From assembly GCA_947450025.1 (NCBI GenBank), contig CANFTW010000005.1, positions 167,703 to 231,702 of the forward strand: DNA of 64,000 nucleotides, written 5' to 3'. A program made the position numbers and the translations under genes. Under the pieces are notes generated by a model. The model did no database searches and was not told the origin of the DNA. It saw nothing but the letters and a program-made list of their open reading frames with translations. Of this stretch, positions 36,020 to 46,111 are shown in pieces. Source of the stretch: Bacteroidota bacterium (GTDB lineage Bacteria; Bacteroidota; Bacteroidia; B-17B0; Aurantibacillaceae). How positions within the stretch are numbered: the stretch's first letter is position 1; each line of letters begins with the position of its first letter.

Positions 36020-37081
36020 TTAAACTTTACTCGTATTTCTAAACGTATGAAATATTAAATACACACTACTGGCAAACAAAAAGAAAGCGCCCGTTTGATG
36101 CATTACTCCTAATAAAACTGGAACTTGATAAAGCAGGGTTAAAACGCCTAAAATAAATTGAATAGTTACACCATAAACTAAAAAAGTAACTCCTCGGTAT
36201 TGAGACGCCGTTAATTTTAACTTATCTGATTTATACCAAATCACACACAACACAGTCACCACTAACAAAGCTAAAGTACGGTGCATAAATTGTATCCCAC
36301 TGGCATTTTCCATAACGTTCGCAAAAAAACTACCTTTCATTGTCACTTGTTCAGGCATCCATTCATCACCCATTTTAGGCCAACTATTAAAAATATGCCC
36401 AGGACGTATTTTAGAGGCATCTCCTTCGACATAACCAGCTGTAAAAGCTCCGTAAATTATTTGCTTAATCAACACCACAAAAAACAACAAACTCCACCAT
36501 TTTAATTTATAACCTTCATTCTCTTGAATATTTTCTTTTGGATTCAATAATTTTAATGCAAACCAAAATGTATAAGCAAATAATGTAAAGGCACTCATTA
36601 AATGAATCGCTAATCTATAATGACTCACCGCTGGCTTATTTTGCAAACCACTATATACCATCCACCAACCTATGACAGCTTGCATTGCTCCCATAAAAAA
36701 TAAAAGGATAAGTGATGGCAACATTTTTTTATCAATTTTTTTACGAATTATTAAAACAATTAAACCAATCGAAAACACATACATCATCGTTCGTCCAATC
36801 ATACGATGAATATATTCCCAAAAAAAGATGTGTTTAAACTCTGTTAGTTGCATGGAATAATTTACCTTAATAAATTCAGGACTTTGCTGGTATTTCGCAA
36901 AACGCTCAACCCAATCAGCTTCCGATAAAGGAGGCATAGATCCCATAAAACTCCAATCTGTGATTGATAATCCAGAATGTGTTAATCGTGTGATACAACC
37001 TACCACTACCATTACATATACTAAAGTACAGCCTGTTAATAACCAATAAATAACCGCTTTGTTTGAATTTTGAGAAATCAT
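36020..37081 (-). CDS. ctaA: Heme A synthase (COX15/CtaA family)
   Basis: Inner membrane enzyme that oxidises heme O to heme A for cytochrome oxidase. About 353 residues from the ATG at 37081, with eight membrane helices. The conserved His residues appear in EYIHRMIGR, SHYRLAIHL, MHRTLALL and MHQTGAFF; the glutamate of EYIHR and GCITRLTHSGLSITDW mark the family. An upstream ATG would add seven residues. The cytochrome oxidase and heme O synthase genes are not in the window. Confidence 0.93.
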   Translation of the reverse strand: MISQNSNKAVIYWLLTGCTLVYVMVVVGCITRLTHSGLSITDWSFMGSMPPLSEADWVERFAKYQQSPEFIKVNYSMQLTEFKHIFFWEYIHRMIGRTMMYVFSIGLIVLIIRKKIDKKMLPSLILLFFMGAMQAVIGWWMVYSGLQNKPAVSHYRLAIHLMSAFTLFAYTFWFALKLLNPKENIQENEGYKLKWWSLLFFVVLIKQIIYGAFTAGYVEGDASKIRPGHIFNSWPKMGDEWMPEQVTMKGSFFANVMENASGIQFMHRTLALLVVTVLCVIWYKSDKLKLTASQYRGVTFLVYGVTIQFILGVLTLLYQVPVLLGVMHQTGAFFLFASSVYLIFHTFRNTSKV

Positions 37082-37202
37082 AAAGAATGGATTTGAGCAC
37101 AAACTTACTAAGCATTTGCTTAATATTTAAATAAAAACAGTTGAAAAAAGCAATTGTTTTAAAATAAAAATCCTATTTTTAAACCACATAAATTATAAAA
37201 AA

Positions 37203-38069
37203 ATGAAAGGAATTATATTAGCTGGAGGCTCAGGAACACGTTTACATCCATTAACATTAGCAATGAGTAAACAAATGATGCCTATTTATGACAAACCGAT
37301 GATTTATTATCCATTATCTGTTTTAATGATGGCAGGTATTAATGAAATATTAATCATTTCAACACCACATGACTTGCCAAATTTCGAACGATTATTAGGT
37401 TCGGGCGAGCAATTAGGTTGCAAATTTACCTATGCAGTTCAAGAAATTCCAAATGGCTTAGCTCAAGCTTTTGTGATTGGCGAAAAATTTATCGGTAATG
37501 ATAAAGTTGCTTTAGTTTTAGGTGACAATATATTTTATGGTGTAGGATTAGGTCGTATGCTTCAAAAAATCAACAACCCAGAAGGTGGAGTTGTATTTGC
37601 ATACCACGTAAGTGACCCTGAACGTTATGGTGTAGTAGATTTTGATGAACACCACAATGTACTTTCAATCGAAGAAAAACCTGCTCAACCAAAATCTAAT
37701 TATGCAGTACCAGGTTTATATTTTTATGATAACTCTGTTGTAGAGATTGCGAAAAATTTAAAACCATCGCCTCGCGGAGAATATGAAATAACTGACGTCA
37801 ATAAAGAATACTTAAAACGCAAACAACTAAAAGTATCTATTTTAGATAGAGGAACGGCTTGGTTAGATACAGGCACCTTCGCATCCTTAATGCAAGCTGG
37901 GCAATTTGTTCAAGTGATTGAAGAACGTCAAGGTTTAAAAATAGGATGTATAGAAGAAGTGGCTTTTAAAATGGGCTTTATAAATAAAGAGCAATTAATA
38001 AAAGTGGCAACACCTTTAACCAAAAGCGGATACGGAACTTATTTATTAAAAATGGCAGAAGCTAAATAA
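37203..38069 (+). CDS. rfbA: Glucose-1-phosphate thymidylyltransferase
   Basis: Makes dTDP-glucose from dTTP and glucose-1-phosphate, the first step of dTDP-rhamnose synthesis. It has the nucleotide loop [11 protein letters not shown] (from residue 8), the [14 protein letters not shown] block, VLGDNIFYG and [13 protein letters not shown]. 288 residues, standard. rfbB-C-D are not next to it; the following gene is a polyprenyl synthetase eight bases later, so the two are probably co-transcribed. Confidence 0.95.
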   Translation: MKGIILAGGSGTRLHPLTLAMSKQMMPIYDKPMIYYPLSVLMMAGINEILIISTPHDLPNFERLLGSGEQLGCKFTYAVQEIPNGLAQAFVIGEKFIGNDKVALVLGDNIFYGVGLGRMLQKINNPEGGVVFAYHVSDPERYGVVDFDEHHNVLSIEEKPAQPKSNYAVPGLYFYDNSVVEIAKNLKPSPRGEYEITDVNKEYLKRKQLKVSILDRGTAWLDTGTFASLMQAGQFVQVIEERQGLKIGCIEEVAFKMGFINKEQLIKVATPLTKSGYGTYLLKMAEAK

Positions 38070-38077
38070 CTAGATCC

Positions 38078-39061
38078 GTGCAAGCATATACTTCTCTTTT
38101 TGAAATTTTAAATAAGGCCATCGAAGAACAACAAACTTCTTTAAACACATCTTCTCCAAAAGAGATGTATGAGCCAATGAACTATATAATTGGATTAGGA
38201 GGTAAACGTGTTCGTCCTTTATTAACTATAGTTGGTTGCGATATTTTTGATGCTAATCCAAATGAAGCCATTCATGCAGCATTAGCTGTTGAACTATTTC
38301 ATAATTTTTCTTTAATCCATGATGACATTTTGGATAATGCACCATTAAGACGAGGTAATACAACGGTTCATGAAAAATGGAATCATAATATTGCTTTATT
38401 AAGTGGTGATGGCATGATGGTCAAGGCCTTTGAAATTCTAGGAAAATCAAACGCAAAACATATTCCAGAACTATTACAGTTATTTTCAAAAACAGGATTA
38501 GAAGTTTGCGAAGGTCAACAGTACGATATGAATTTTGAAACACAAGACAATGTTAGTGTTGAGCATTACATTCATATGATTACATACAAAACTGCTGTTT
38601 TATTGGGATGTAGTCTTCAAATGGGATCCATATGTGCCAATGCCTCTTTAGAGAGTCAAAAACATTTATATGAATTTGGGAAACATGTTGGGATTGCTTT
38701 TCAAATTTTAGATGATGTTTTAGATGTATATGCTGATGATGAAAAATTTGGAAAACAAGTTGGCGGAGATATTATTTCTAATAAAAAAACATTTATGCTA
38801 TTAGATGCTTTTGAATTAGCAAACGAAGAACAAACTAAAGAATTAAATCATCTATTATTTTCAAAAGAAATTTCGACTACCGAAAAAGTAAAGCAAGTCA
38901 CTGCATTATACAATAATCTTGGAGTAAAGGAATTAGCAATTAAAGAAGCTAATAAGCATACCGACATTGCATTAAAACACTTAGAGGAATTAAAGGCAAA
39001 TGAATCTAAAAAACAACATCTAAAAGAATTTGCACTTCATTTACTAAACAGAGAAGTATAA
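38078..39061 (+). CDS. Polyprenyl (octaprenyl/farnesyl-type) diphosphate synthase
   Basis: All-trans prenyltransferase. Both aspartate-rich motifs are intact: DDILD at 82-86 (LIHDDILDNAPLRRG) and DDVLD at 212-216 (FQILDDVLDV). 327 residues from a GTG start at 38078, eight bases after rfbA. The product length cannot be fixed from the motif region alone; in Bacteroidota this protein may make the side chain of menaquinone. The thioesterase gene starts four bases after it. Confidence 0.92.
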   Translation: MQAYTSLFEILNKAIEEQQTSLNTSSPKEMYEPMNYIIGLGGKRVRPLLTIVGCDIFDANPNEAIHAALAVELFHNFSLIHDDILDNAPLRRGNTTVHEKWNHNIALLSGDGMMVKAFEILGKSNAKHIPELLQLFSKTGLEVCEGQQYDMNFETQDNVSVEHYIHMITYKTAVLLGCSLQMGSICANASLESQKHLYEFGKHVGIAFQILDDVLDVYADDEKFGKQVGGDIISNKKTFMLLDAFELANEEQTKELNHLLFSKEISTTEKVKQVTALYNNLGVKELAIKEANKHTDIALKHLEELKANESKKQHLKEFALHLLNREV

Positions 39062-39064
39062 ATC

Positions 39065-39499
39065 ATGGAATTAAACGAATTATTATCCTCTTACATTCAT
39101 AAACTAAAAATTCAAGTTCGATTCAAAGATATTGACAAACAAGGTCATGTCAATAATGCAAATCATATTACCTATTTTGAAACATCTCGTGTAGAATATT
39201 TTAAGGATGTATTTAGAAATAGAATAGATTGGATAAAGACCGGAATGATTTTAGCAAATACTGAAATCACTTACAAAAGACCTATTTTATTGGAAGATGA
39301 CGTTTATTGTTACACTAAAATAACCCGCTTTGGAACCAAAAGTTTTGAAATTGAAAATGTTTTAACAGTAGAAGATGAGCACAATAAATACCTCTGTGCA
39401 TATGGCAAAAGCACTTTAGTCTGTATTAACTATGACACAAAGGAAACTATTGAAGTGCCTAAAGAATGGGTTGCAGCGGTAAAGAATTTTGAGAAATAA
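39065..39499 (+). CDS. Acyl-CoA thioesterase (4HBT family)
   Basis: 144 residues with the hot-dog fold of the YbgC/4-hydroxybenzoyl-CoA type: VRFKDIDKQGHVNNANHITYFETSRVEYF, with the acid in the D-x-D/Q-GHVNNA position (here IDKQGHVNN) and the helix carrying the Glu. It is the third gene after rfbA and the prenyl synthase and is followed by a strong terminator. Substrate unknown. Confidence 0.88.
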   Translation: MELNELLSSYIHKLKIQVRFKDIDKQGHVNNANHITYFETSRVEYFKDVFRNRIDWIKTGMILANTEITYKRPILLEDDVYCYTKITRFGTKSFEIENVLTVEDEHNKYLCAYGKSTLVCINYDTKETIEVPKEWVAAVKNFEK

Positions 39500-39543
39500 A
39501 CTAAACAAAAAAGGTTCGCTGTTGCGAACCTTTTTTGTTTAGT
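39500..39543. terminator. Bidirectional terminator between thioesterase and susD-like genes
   Basis: A perfect 20-base-pair inverted repeat around TGTT, starting at the last base of the thioesterase stop and ending 11 bases before the SusD stop on the other strand. Serves both convergent transcripts. Confidence 0.92.
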
Positions 39544-39554
39544 AATATAATTGA

Positions 39555-40961
39555 TTAATTATCCCACCATACTCGTTGTAATATATTAGAAACAACAATC
39601 GCATTTGGATTATAATTTCGTTCATCTTGCGAAGTAGGTAATATACGAGGAATACCACCAACAACACCGCTTGGATTAGGAGTTAAAACTGGTAAGCCAG
39701 TTCTTCTCCAATCTGCCCAAGTTTCAGCCTGTGTAAATAAAGCAACATATTTCTCTGTCATGATTTTTGTTAAATCAATCGTACCTGCTGTTTCTGAAGC
39801 ATGAACTCCTTCATAAGTTGGATCAGAACCTCCAGTTACATTTAAGATAGATTCTTTCACGGCTAGGTTATAAGCGGTAGCTGCACCAGCCGCATCACTT
39901 AATCTTAATTTACATTCAGCCTCAATAAATTTAGCTTCAACAAAAGTTACTATTGGTGCTTTTGATGTTGGACTTCCATAATATGATCCTAAACCAGATT
40001 CATCAAATGTAGCATTTGCTGGATCCACGTCTGCGCCTGTATAAGTCGTTCCACTTGCATCAGTAGTTGCAAAATATGGTAATCGAGGGTCACTATTGGT
40101 ATTCATTAAATCAATAAAAAATGCCCCCATCTTCACATATCCTCGCTGATTTTCGAATGCATACCACTGATTATTTTCATTTCCACTTGCACCAAATACT
40201 GCATTAGCATCTGCCATAGAGGATGTGTAACCATGAGCGTAGGCTGAATCTAAATATGACAATGCATCTGTTGCTGATTGACTTGCATTTTTCTTACTAA
40301 GTCTATTCGCATAACGAGCTTTTAATACATAAGCAGTTCCTAACCATTTTTCAACATCTCCTTGATACATATAATCATAAGAACCAGGAGAAAATAAATT
40401 GACTGTTGCTGGCTGCTTTAAATTTGCAATCGCTTCTGAAAGCATAGATTGCATATCTGTATAAATTTTTTGCTGACTATCGTACATTGGAGTGAAGTTT
40501 TGAGATAAACCTTTTAATGCATCGCTATTAGGAACATCTCCCCACATATCCGTTGCTAATCCTAAGTTCATTGCATATAATACTTGAGCAATTCCCTTAA
40601 AATTTGGACTTTTTGATCCAAGGGTATCAATTAATATTTTACAATTAATCAATGCTCCTGTATATATAGTTTTCCACTCATTCGTCACATCTCCCTCGTT
40701 AATTTTATAATTTGCAACGCCTACATATTGTCCATCTATACCCGCTAAATGTTGAGTAAATACGGATGAACGTCTGTTTAAGTTGCCATTATAGTTAGAA
40801 AAAGTTGCTAATTCAATATTTGCTAACAAGGCATTAGGTGATACCTTCAAAGGATCATTTGGATTTAATGCGACATCATCCAAATATTTTTTACACGAAG
40901 TTAAGCCTGTAAGCGTTACCGCAAATATTAATATGTATTTTACTATATTTTTCATTTTCAT
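39555..40961 (-). CDS. SusD/RagB-like nutrient-binding outer membrane lipoprotein
   Basis: 468 residues. Signal peptide with lipobox LTSC, then KKYLDDVALNPNDPLKVSP and LLANIELATFSN typical of the SusD-like_2 subgroup, whose members bind solutes at the cell surface and lie on top of the SusC channel. The C-terminal segment is helical (TPR-like) and ends with FTQAETWADWRRTGLP, characteristic of the subgroup. It follows the SusC gene by 16 bases. The ligand cannot be deduced: no glycoside hydrolase or peptidase is adjacent. Confidence 0.93.
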   Translation of the reverse strand: MKMKNIVKYILIFAVTLTGLTSCKKYLDDVALNPNDPLKVSPNALLANIELATFSNYNGNLNRRSSVFTQHLAGIDGQYVGVANYKINEGDVTNEWKTIYTGALINCKILIDTLGSKSPNFKGIAQVLYAMNLGLATDMWGDVPNSDALKGLSQNFTPMYDSQQKIYTDMQSMLSEAIANLKQPATVNLFSPGSYDYMYQGDVEKWLGTAYVLKARYANRLSKKNASQSATDALSYLDSAYAHGYTSSMADANAVFGASGNENNQWYAFENQRGYVKMGAFFIDLMNTNSDPRLPYFATTDASGTTYTGADVDPANATFDESGLGSYYGSPTSKAPIVTFVEAKFIEAECKLRLSDAAGAATAYNLAVKESILNVTGGSDPTYEGVHASETAGTIDLTKIMTEKYVALFTQAETWADWRRTGLPVLTPNPSGVVGGIPRILPTSQDERNYNPNAIVVSNILQRVWWDN

Positions 40962-40977
40962 ATTTTTAAAATTAAAC

Positions 40978-43900
40978 TTAGAATCCTGCTTTTAATCCAA
41001 CATAAATTGATTTGGTACCTGGATTATTAAAATAATCGTAACCCTGAATATTAGAACCAGCACCTGTTAAACTTGTCTCTGGGTCTACACCAGAATACTT
41101 AGTGAATAATAACAGATTTCTTCCTGATAAAGATAAATCAACATACTGTATGTATTTTTTATTTTTAATATTAACACGATATGTTAAAGACACTTCACGT
41201 AATCTTACCCAGCTACCATCTTCAATAACAGTAGATGTTACACCTCCAAAAGCAGGATCTCCTTGATAAATACGATAATAATCTTTTGCAGAAATCGTTG
41301 TAGTATTAGCTGCAGAACCATATGTAGAATAACCATTAGCATCAACTCCTGTTGAGTATACGCCATCTATCGTGTAATTATGATCTCTATCTTCTGATTC
41401 TTTGGATGTTCCTAATGAATTTAAACGCGCTCTTGTTCCATTCCAAATTTTTCCGCCTTTTCTGATATCCCATAAAAATGTGAATGAGAAATTTTTATAT
41501 GTAAAAGTATTTCTCACACCAGACAACCAATCAGGTTGTGCATTTCCTAAATTTTGATTTTTAGGATCTTGAATTGGTAGGCCAGTTGACGGATCGATAA
41601 TTAACTTGCCATCAGATGTTTTTTGCCATGTTGTGCCGTAGAATGCACCAAAAGGTTGCCCAACAATAGCATAAGCGCCGATTCCATCAAAACCATCTTC
41701 GATATTTAATTCAGATACACCGTCTGCTAATTTTAAGACTTTAGATACATTTTTATACCAAGTTAAATTAACTTCCCATTTAAAATTTTTCTTTTCAATT
41801 GGAGTTGCTCCTAAAGCAATTTCCCAACCTTTATTAGATATTTGAGCAGAGTTGGTATATACTTGACTTGCTCCTGATGATGGAGAGATTGGACGATATA
41901 ACAAGACGTCAGAAGATTTTTGATCGTAGTATGTCACATCTAAATTAATGCGTCCACCAAAAAATCTCACATCTGCACCATATTCAAAACCTCTTTGTTT
42001 CTCAGGTTTTAAATTTGCACTACCTAATGAATTGTTTAATCCGTAGCCAACATTACCCATATAAGGGAATGTATTTCCATTTGTAAATCCATCTGTTAAA
42101 GCATTTTGCACATAATAGGTTTTATTTTGATATGACGATGGTGCTAAACCTACTTTCGCATAAGATGCTCTAATTTTAGCAAAACTGAACCATTTAGGTA
42201 ATTTTACTAATTCACTAATTACAATTGAGGTATTCACAGCTGGATAAAAGAAACTACGTTTTCCTTTATCATAAGCCGATGACCATTCATTACGGCCAGT
42301 TAATCCTAAGAAAATAGCACTTTTATAATCAATACTTCCATCAAAAAACACTGCATAAGTTCTTGATGAATATAAAGCGTTGCTTGCATAACGCTCAGAG
42401 GTATTATTTAAATTATATAATCCTGGTACTGCCATGTTCCTTCCTCTACCAAAATCATCTGTTGTTTTATTATGCCAAATGTTATTTCCAACGGTTAAGC
42501 TAGTATTCCATTTTTCTTTAAACGATTTTTTTGCAGTTAACAATAAATCAGAATACACTTGCATGTAAGTTTGATTATCGATATTCATTTGTCCATATCG
42601 AGCACTATTATCATCACCAGTAGAAGATATCGCGTAAATTTGCCTGCTGCGTTGTGAATATTGATCTATTCCTAATTTATAATTAACATCTAACCAACTA
42701 GCTGCTTTGTAATATAAATAAGTATTTCCAAACACGCGATTGACATTATCATTGTATGTATTTTTATTCACTGAATACAAAGGATTATCATATAAACCAA
42801 AATACGTTTTATTATTTCCTGTTTCCGAATATTCATAATCTCTAATGTCGAAACTTGATGGCATACGCAATAAACCTAGCATCACACCGGCTAAATTACT
42901 TCCGTTTTGAGGTTTCTGAGACTGTGTGTTTACGTAACTAATATTTGTTCCTACTTTTAATTTTTCAGACAATTTATGCTCAGCATTTAAACGAACCGTA
43001 TGACGCTTTAACCATGTATTTGGAATAACACCATCATTTTTTAAATTAGAATAAGAGAAACGATAAATCGTATTTTCATTCCCTCCATCGATAGCTAAAT
43101 TATTGTTATAAGTAACTCCAGTTTTAAAAAAGTTACCTGTATTATCATATGGCGTTAAGCCTTTACTTTCTAAGGTTGGGCCCCATGATTGATTAGAACC
43201 ATTCGACACATCATCTGCTGTTCCATATAATTGGTCTGGACCTGGATCAGATGTAATGATATCTCTACCATTAGATCCTTGAGCATATTTATTTTGGAGC
43301 TTAGGTAGTTTATTAACTTTTGAAAATTCAACAGAAGAAGAAAATGTAATACCTAAGCCTTTTTTACCATACTTTCCTTTTTTTGTAGTATAAATAATGG
43401 CTCCATGTCCAGCTCTCGCACCATATAAAGCTGCTGCTGAAGGTCCTTTTAAAATTGTTACAGATTCAATATCGTCTGGATTAATATCTAAGGCTCTGTT
43501 AGAGTTTGATACTCCTTGTAAATTTGGATTGAATGGATTATCGCCTGCTGATGCCGAAGATGTAGTATTATCAACAGGAACACCATCAATAACAATTAGT
43601 GGCTGATTTTCTCCAAACGTAGAGTTTCCACGTATTAATATTTTACTTGAGGCTCCTGGCGTTCCTGAAGAACTGATTACCTGAATACCTGAAGCTTTTG
43701 ATGCTAAACCTTGAATAACGTTAGATTCTCCTGATCGAGTTAATTCAGTTCCACTCACTTCAGAAACATTATATCCTAGTGATTTTTTTTCTTTACTAAC
43801 ACCGAGAGCCGTAACAACCATTTCTTTTAAAACAATCCCATCCGGATCCATTGATATGTTTAACACATCTCCGGAAATAGCAACCACCTTAGTTGCCAAG

Positions 43901-44139
43901 CCAAGAGAGGATACAACAATTTTAGTGGCTGTATCTGGAACCGATAACATAAAGTTTCCATTTTCATCAGTTGCAGTGCCAATCGTCGTACCAGCAACGA
44001 CAATAGTTGCTCCAGGAAGATTTTCTTTTGATTTACTGTCTTTTATGTTTCCTTTAATAATCTTTGTTTGGGCCTCCATATGGCTTACAAAAGACATGGT
44101 AAACATTAAAATAGTGGTTAGTTTTAAAATGTATCTCAT
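40978..44139 (-). CDS. SusC/RagA family TonB-dependent outer membrane transporter
   Basis: About 1053 residues from the ATG at 44139 (another 21 bases upstream). Signal peptide, carboxypeptidase-like regulatory domain (about 30-115, IIKGNIKDSKSKENLPGATI and GTATDENGNFML), plug with the SusC-type GTPGASSKILIRGNSTFGENQP and NPDDIESVTILKGPSAAALYG, then a 22-strand barrel. It ends in an aromatic residue (GLKAGF). No Secretin_N/STN domain, so not an anti-sigma-linked type. Partner of the SusD-like gene; TonB-driven import across the outer membrane. Confidence 0.95.
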   Translation of the reverse strand: MRYILKLTTILMFTMSFVSHMEAQTKIIKGNIKDSKSKENLPGATIVVAGTTIGTATDENGNFMLSVPDTATKIVVSSLGLATKVVAISGDVLNISMDPDGIVLKEMVVTALGVSKEKKSLGYNVSEVSGTELTRSGESNVIQGLASKASGIQVISSSGTPGASSKILIRGNSTFGENQPLIVIDGVPVDNTTSSASAGDNPFNPNLQGVSNSNRALDINPDDIESVTILKGPSAAALYGARAGHGAIIYTTKKGKYGKKGLGITFSSSVEFSKVNKLPKLQNKYAQGSNGRDIITSDPGPDQLYGTADDVSNGSNQSWGPTLESKGLTPYDNTGNFFKTGVTYNNNLAIDGGNENTIYRFSYSNLKNDGVIPNTWLKRHTVRLNAEHKLSEKLKVGTNISYVNTQSQKPQNGSNLAGVMLGLLRMPSSFDIRDYEYSETGNNKTYFGLYDNPLYSVNKNTYNDNVNRVFGNTYLYYKAASWLDVNYKLGIDQYSQRSRQIYAISSTGDDNSARYGQMNIDNQTYMQVYSDLLLTAKKSFKEKWNTSLTVGNNIWHNKTTDDFGRGRNMAVPGLYNLNNTSERYASNALYSSRTYAVFFDGSIDYKSAIFLGLTGRNEWSSAYDKGKRSFFYPAVNTSIVISELVKLPKWFSFAKIRASYAKVGLAPSSYQNKTYYVQNALTDGFTNGNTFPYMGNVGYGLNNSLGSANLKPEKQRGFEYGADVRFFGGRINLDVTYYDQKSSDVLLYRPISPSSGASQVYTNSAQISNKGWEIALGATPIEKKNFKWEVNLTWYKNVSKVLKLADGVSELNIEDGFDGIGAYAIVGQPFGAFYGTTWQKTSDGKLIIDPSTGLPIQDPKNQNLGNAQPDWLSGVRNTFTYKNFSFTFLWDIRKGGKIWNGTRARLNSLGTSKESEDRDHNYTIDGVYSTGVDANGYSTYGSAANTTTISAKDYYRIYQGDPAFGGVTSTVIEDGSWVRLREVSLTYRVNIKNKKYIQYVDLSLSGRNLLLFTKYSGVDPETSLTGAGSNIQGYDYFNNPGTKSIYVGLKAGF

Positions 44140-44339
44140 ATTTTTAGTGTTTTTTAACAAAAACGAAAATAGGCTAAAATTTCAATTAATTATTTAATTC
44201 AAAAAAAAATCAGAATTAATCATTAAAAATTAAGCATATTTTCCAAAAATTGGACTTAGCAACATAATAATAAGTTTAAAAGGTAAAAATTTCAATATTC
44301 ATGTTTTTTCGATACTTTTACGGTATTGCAAATTATAAA

Positions 44340-45323
44340 ATGAAGATACTAGTCGATAAATTCACAATCCAATTACAAGAAGCATTAGATATTGCAAATT
44401 CTGCCATTCTAACTCAAAAACATAAAGTTCAAAATATTGTTGTTACAGGTCTTGGTGGTTCTGGGATTGGAGGAACAATTTTATCCGAACTTGTTCAATC
44501 TGAATGTCCTGTTCCAATAATTGTAAATAAGGATTATTTTTTACCTGATTTTGTAAATTCAAACTCATTAGTTATCATTTCATCTTATAGCGGCAACACA
44601 GAAGAAACTCTTTCTGCTATGAAACAAGCGATTGACAAAAACGCACAAATAGTTTGTGTTACTAGTGGTGGAGAGGTTCATACAATTGCTCAACAATATA
44701 AATACGATACAATTATTATTCCAGGTGGCAACCCTCCTCGTTCTTGTATTGGATATTCTTTAGTTCAATTACTAAAAATTATTCAATTTAATGGATTTGT
44801 AAAAACAGATTTATTAAGCCAAGTTAAGGCAACTATAACATTATTAGATAATGAAAAAGAGGCGATTAAAGTTGAATCGGCACTTATAGCTAAGAAGTTA
44901 TTAAATAAAATACCTGTGATTTATTCTCTGGGCTCTTGTGAAGGAGCAGCAGTTCGTTTCAGACAACAAATTAACGAAAATAGTAAAATGTTGTGTTGGC
45001 ACCATACTTTACCAGAAATGAATCATAACGAATTAGTTGGCTGGACTGAAAAAAACGATTCATTGGCTGTTGTCACTTTTAGAACATCTTTTGACTACCA
45101 AAGAACTATTAAACGCTATGAACTTTGCAAAGAATTGTTTACAAAATATAGCCATTCTGTTACAGACATAACCGCAAAAGGTATTTCTAAAGTTGAACAA
45201 TCGTTTTACTTAATTAATATTGGAGATTGGATTTCTTGCTACATAGCAGATTTAAAAAATATCGATCCTGTTGAAGTAAATGTTATTACTCATTTAAAAA
45301 ACGAATTAGCAAAGCTAAATTAA
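44340..45323 (+). CDS. Bifunctional phosphoglucose/phosphomannose isomerase
   Basis: SIS-domain isomerase interconverting fructose-6-phosphate with glucose-6-phosphate and mannose-6-phosphate. The first SIS domain has TGLGGSGIGG and SSYSGNTEETLS; the C-terminal half has the EMNHNELVGW block with catalytic Glu/His, typical of this family. About 328 residues from the ATG at 44340; an upstream in-frame ATG at 44301 precedes residues with no similarity to the family start. Followed by lipB at 18 bases. Confidence 0.93.
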   Translation: MKILVDKFTIQLQEALDIANSAILTQKHKVQNIVVTGLGGSGIGGTILSELVQSECPVPIIVNKDYFLPDFVNSNSLVIISSYSGNTEETLSAMKQAIDKNAQIVCVTSGGEVHTIAQQYKYDTIIIPGGNPPRSCIGYSLVQLLKIIQFNGFVKTDLLSQVKATITLLDNEKEAIKVESALIAKKLLNKIPVIYSLGSCEGAAVRFRQQINENSKMLCWHHTLPEMNHNELVGWTEKNDSLAVVTFRTSFDYQRTIKRYELCKELFTKYSHSVTDITAKGISKVEQSFYLINIGDWISCYIADLKNIDPVEVNVITHLKNELAKLN

Positions 45324-45341
45324 TCTTTAACCTTCTTCCCT

Positions 45342-46052
45342 TTGAATAAGCAAGTATTGTTTCAAGATCTTGGACTGATGGACTATAAAGTTTGTTGGGA
45401 TTATCAAGAAAGCTTATTTAATGAAACCATTGCTCAAAAAATAGCCAATAGAAATTTAGCTCCTGAGCTACAAATTGACACCAAAAATCAATTACTATTT
45501 GTTGAGCATCCTCATGTTTACACATTGGGAAAAAGTGGCGACACTTCTCATCTTTTAATTAGTGATCATCAATTAGAAGAGAAACAAGCAACCTATTATA
45601 AAATCAATCGAGGTGGTGATATTACTTACCATGGTCCTGGACAACTCGTAGGATACCCTATTTTAGATTTAGATCATTTTTTTACAGACATACATAAATA
45701 CCTTCGTTTACTAGAAGAAACCATCATTTTAACACTTGATGAATACGGCATAAAAGCAGGCAGAAGCAAAGGAGAAACAGGAGTATGGTTAGATGAAGAT
45801 AATGTATTTAAAACTCGTAAAATTTGTGCCATGGGCGTGCGATGTAGCCGTTGGGTAACCATGCACGGTTGGGGTTTTAATGTCAATTCAAACTTAGATT
45901 ATTTTTCAAACATTATTCCTTGTGGGATACAAGACAAAGCTGTTACTAGCTTAAATAAAGAACTAGGACAAGATGTTAATATGGCAGAAATAAAAGACAA
46001 ACTAAAAAAACATTTTAGTGCGTTATTCGAATGTGAAATTATTGATATGTAA
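45342..46052 (+). CDS. lipB: Octanoyltransferase (lipoyl(octanoyl) transferase)
   Basis: Moves octanoate from ACP to the lipoyl domains of 2-oxo-acid dehydrogenases. The catalytic dyad is complete: Lys160 (RKICAMGVRC) and Cys194 (IIPCGIQDKAV), 34 residues apart as in other LipB. The RGGDITYHGPGQLVGYP block is intact. 236 residues from a TTG start at 45342, which precedes NKQVLFQDLGLMDY. Convergent with pssA. Confidence 0.95.
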   Translation: MNKQVLFQDLGLMDYKVCWDYQESLFNETIAQKIANRNLAPELQIDTKNQLLFVEHPHVYTLGKSGDTSHLLISDHQLEEKQATYYKINRGGDITYHGPGQLVGYPILDLDHFFTDIHKYLRLLEETIILTLDEYGIKAGRSKGETGVWLDEDNVFKTRKICAMGVRCSRWVTMHGWGFNVNSNLDYFSNIIPCGIQDKAVTSLNKELGQDVNMAEIKDKLKKHFSALFECEIIDM

Positions 46053-46111
46053 TTTGACCTTTTTTTGAGAAGAAAAGAAATCAAATATTTACTATAAAAT
46101 ATTCAAAAAAA

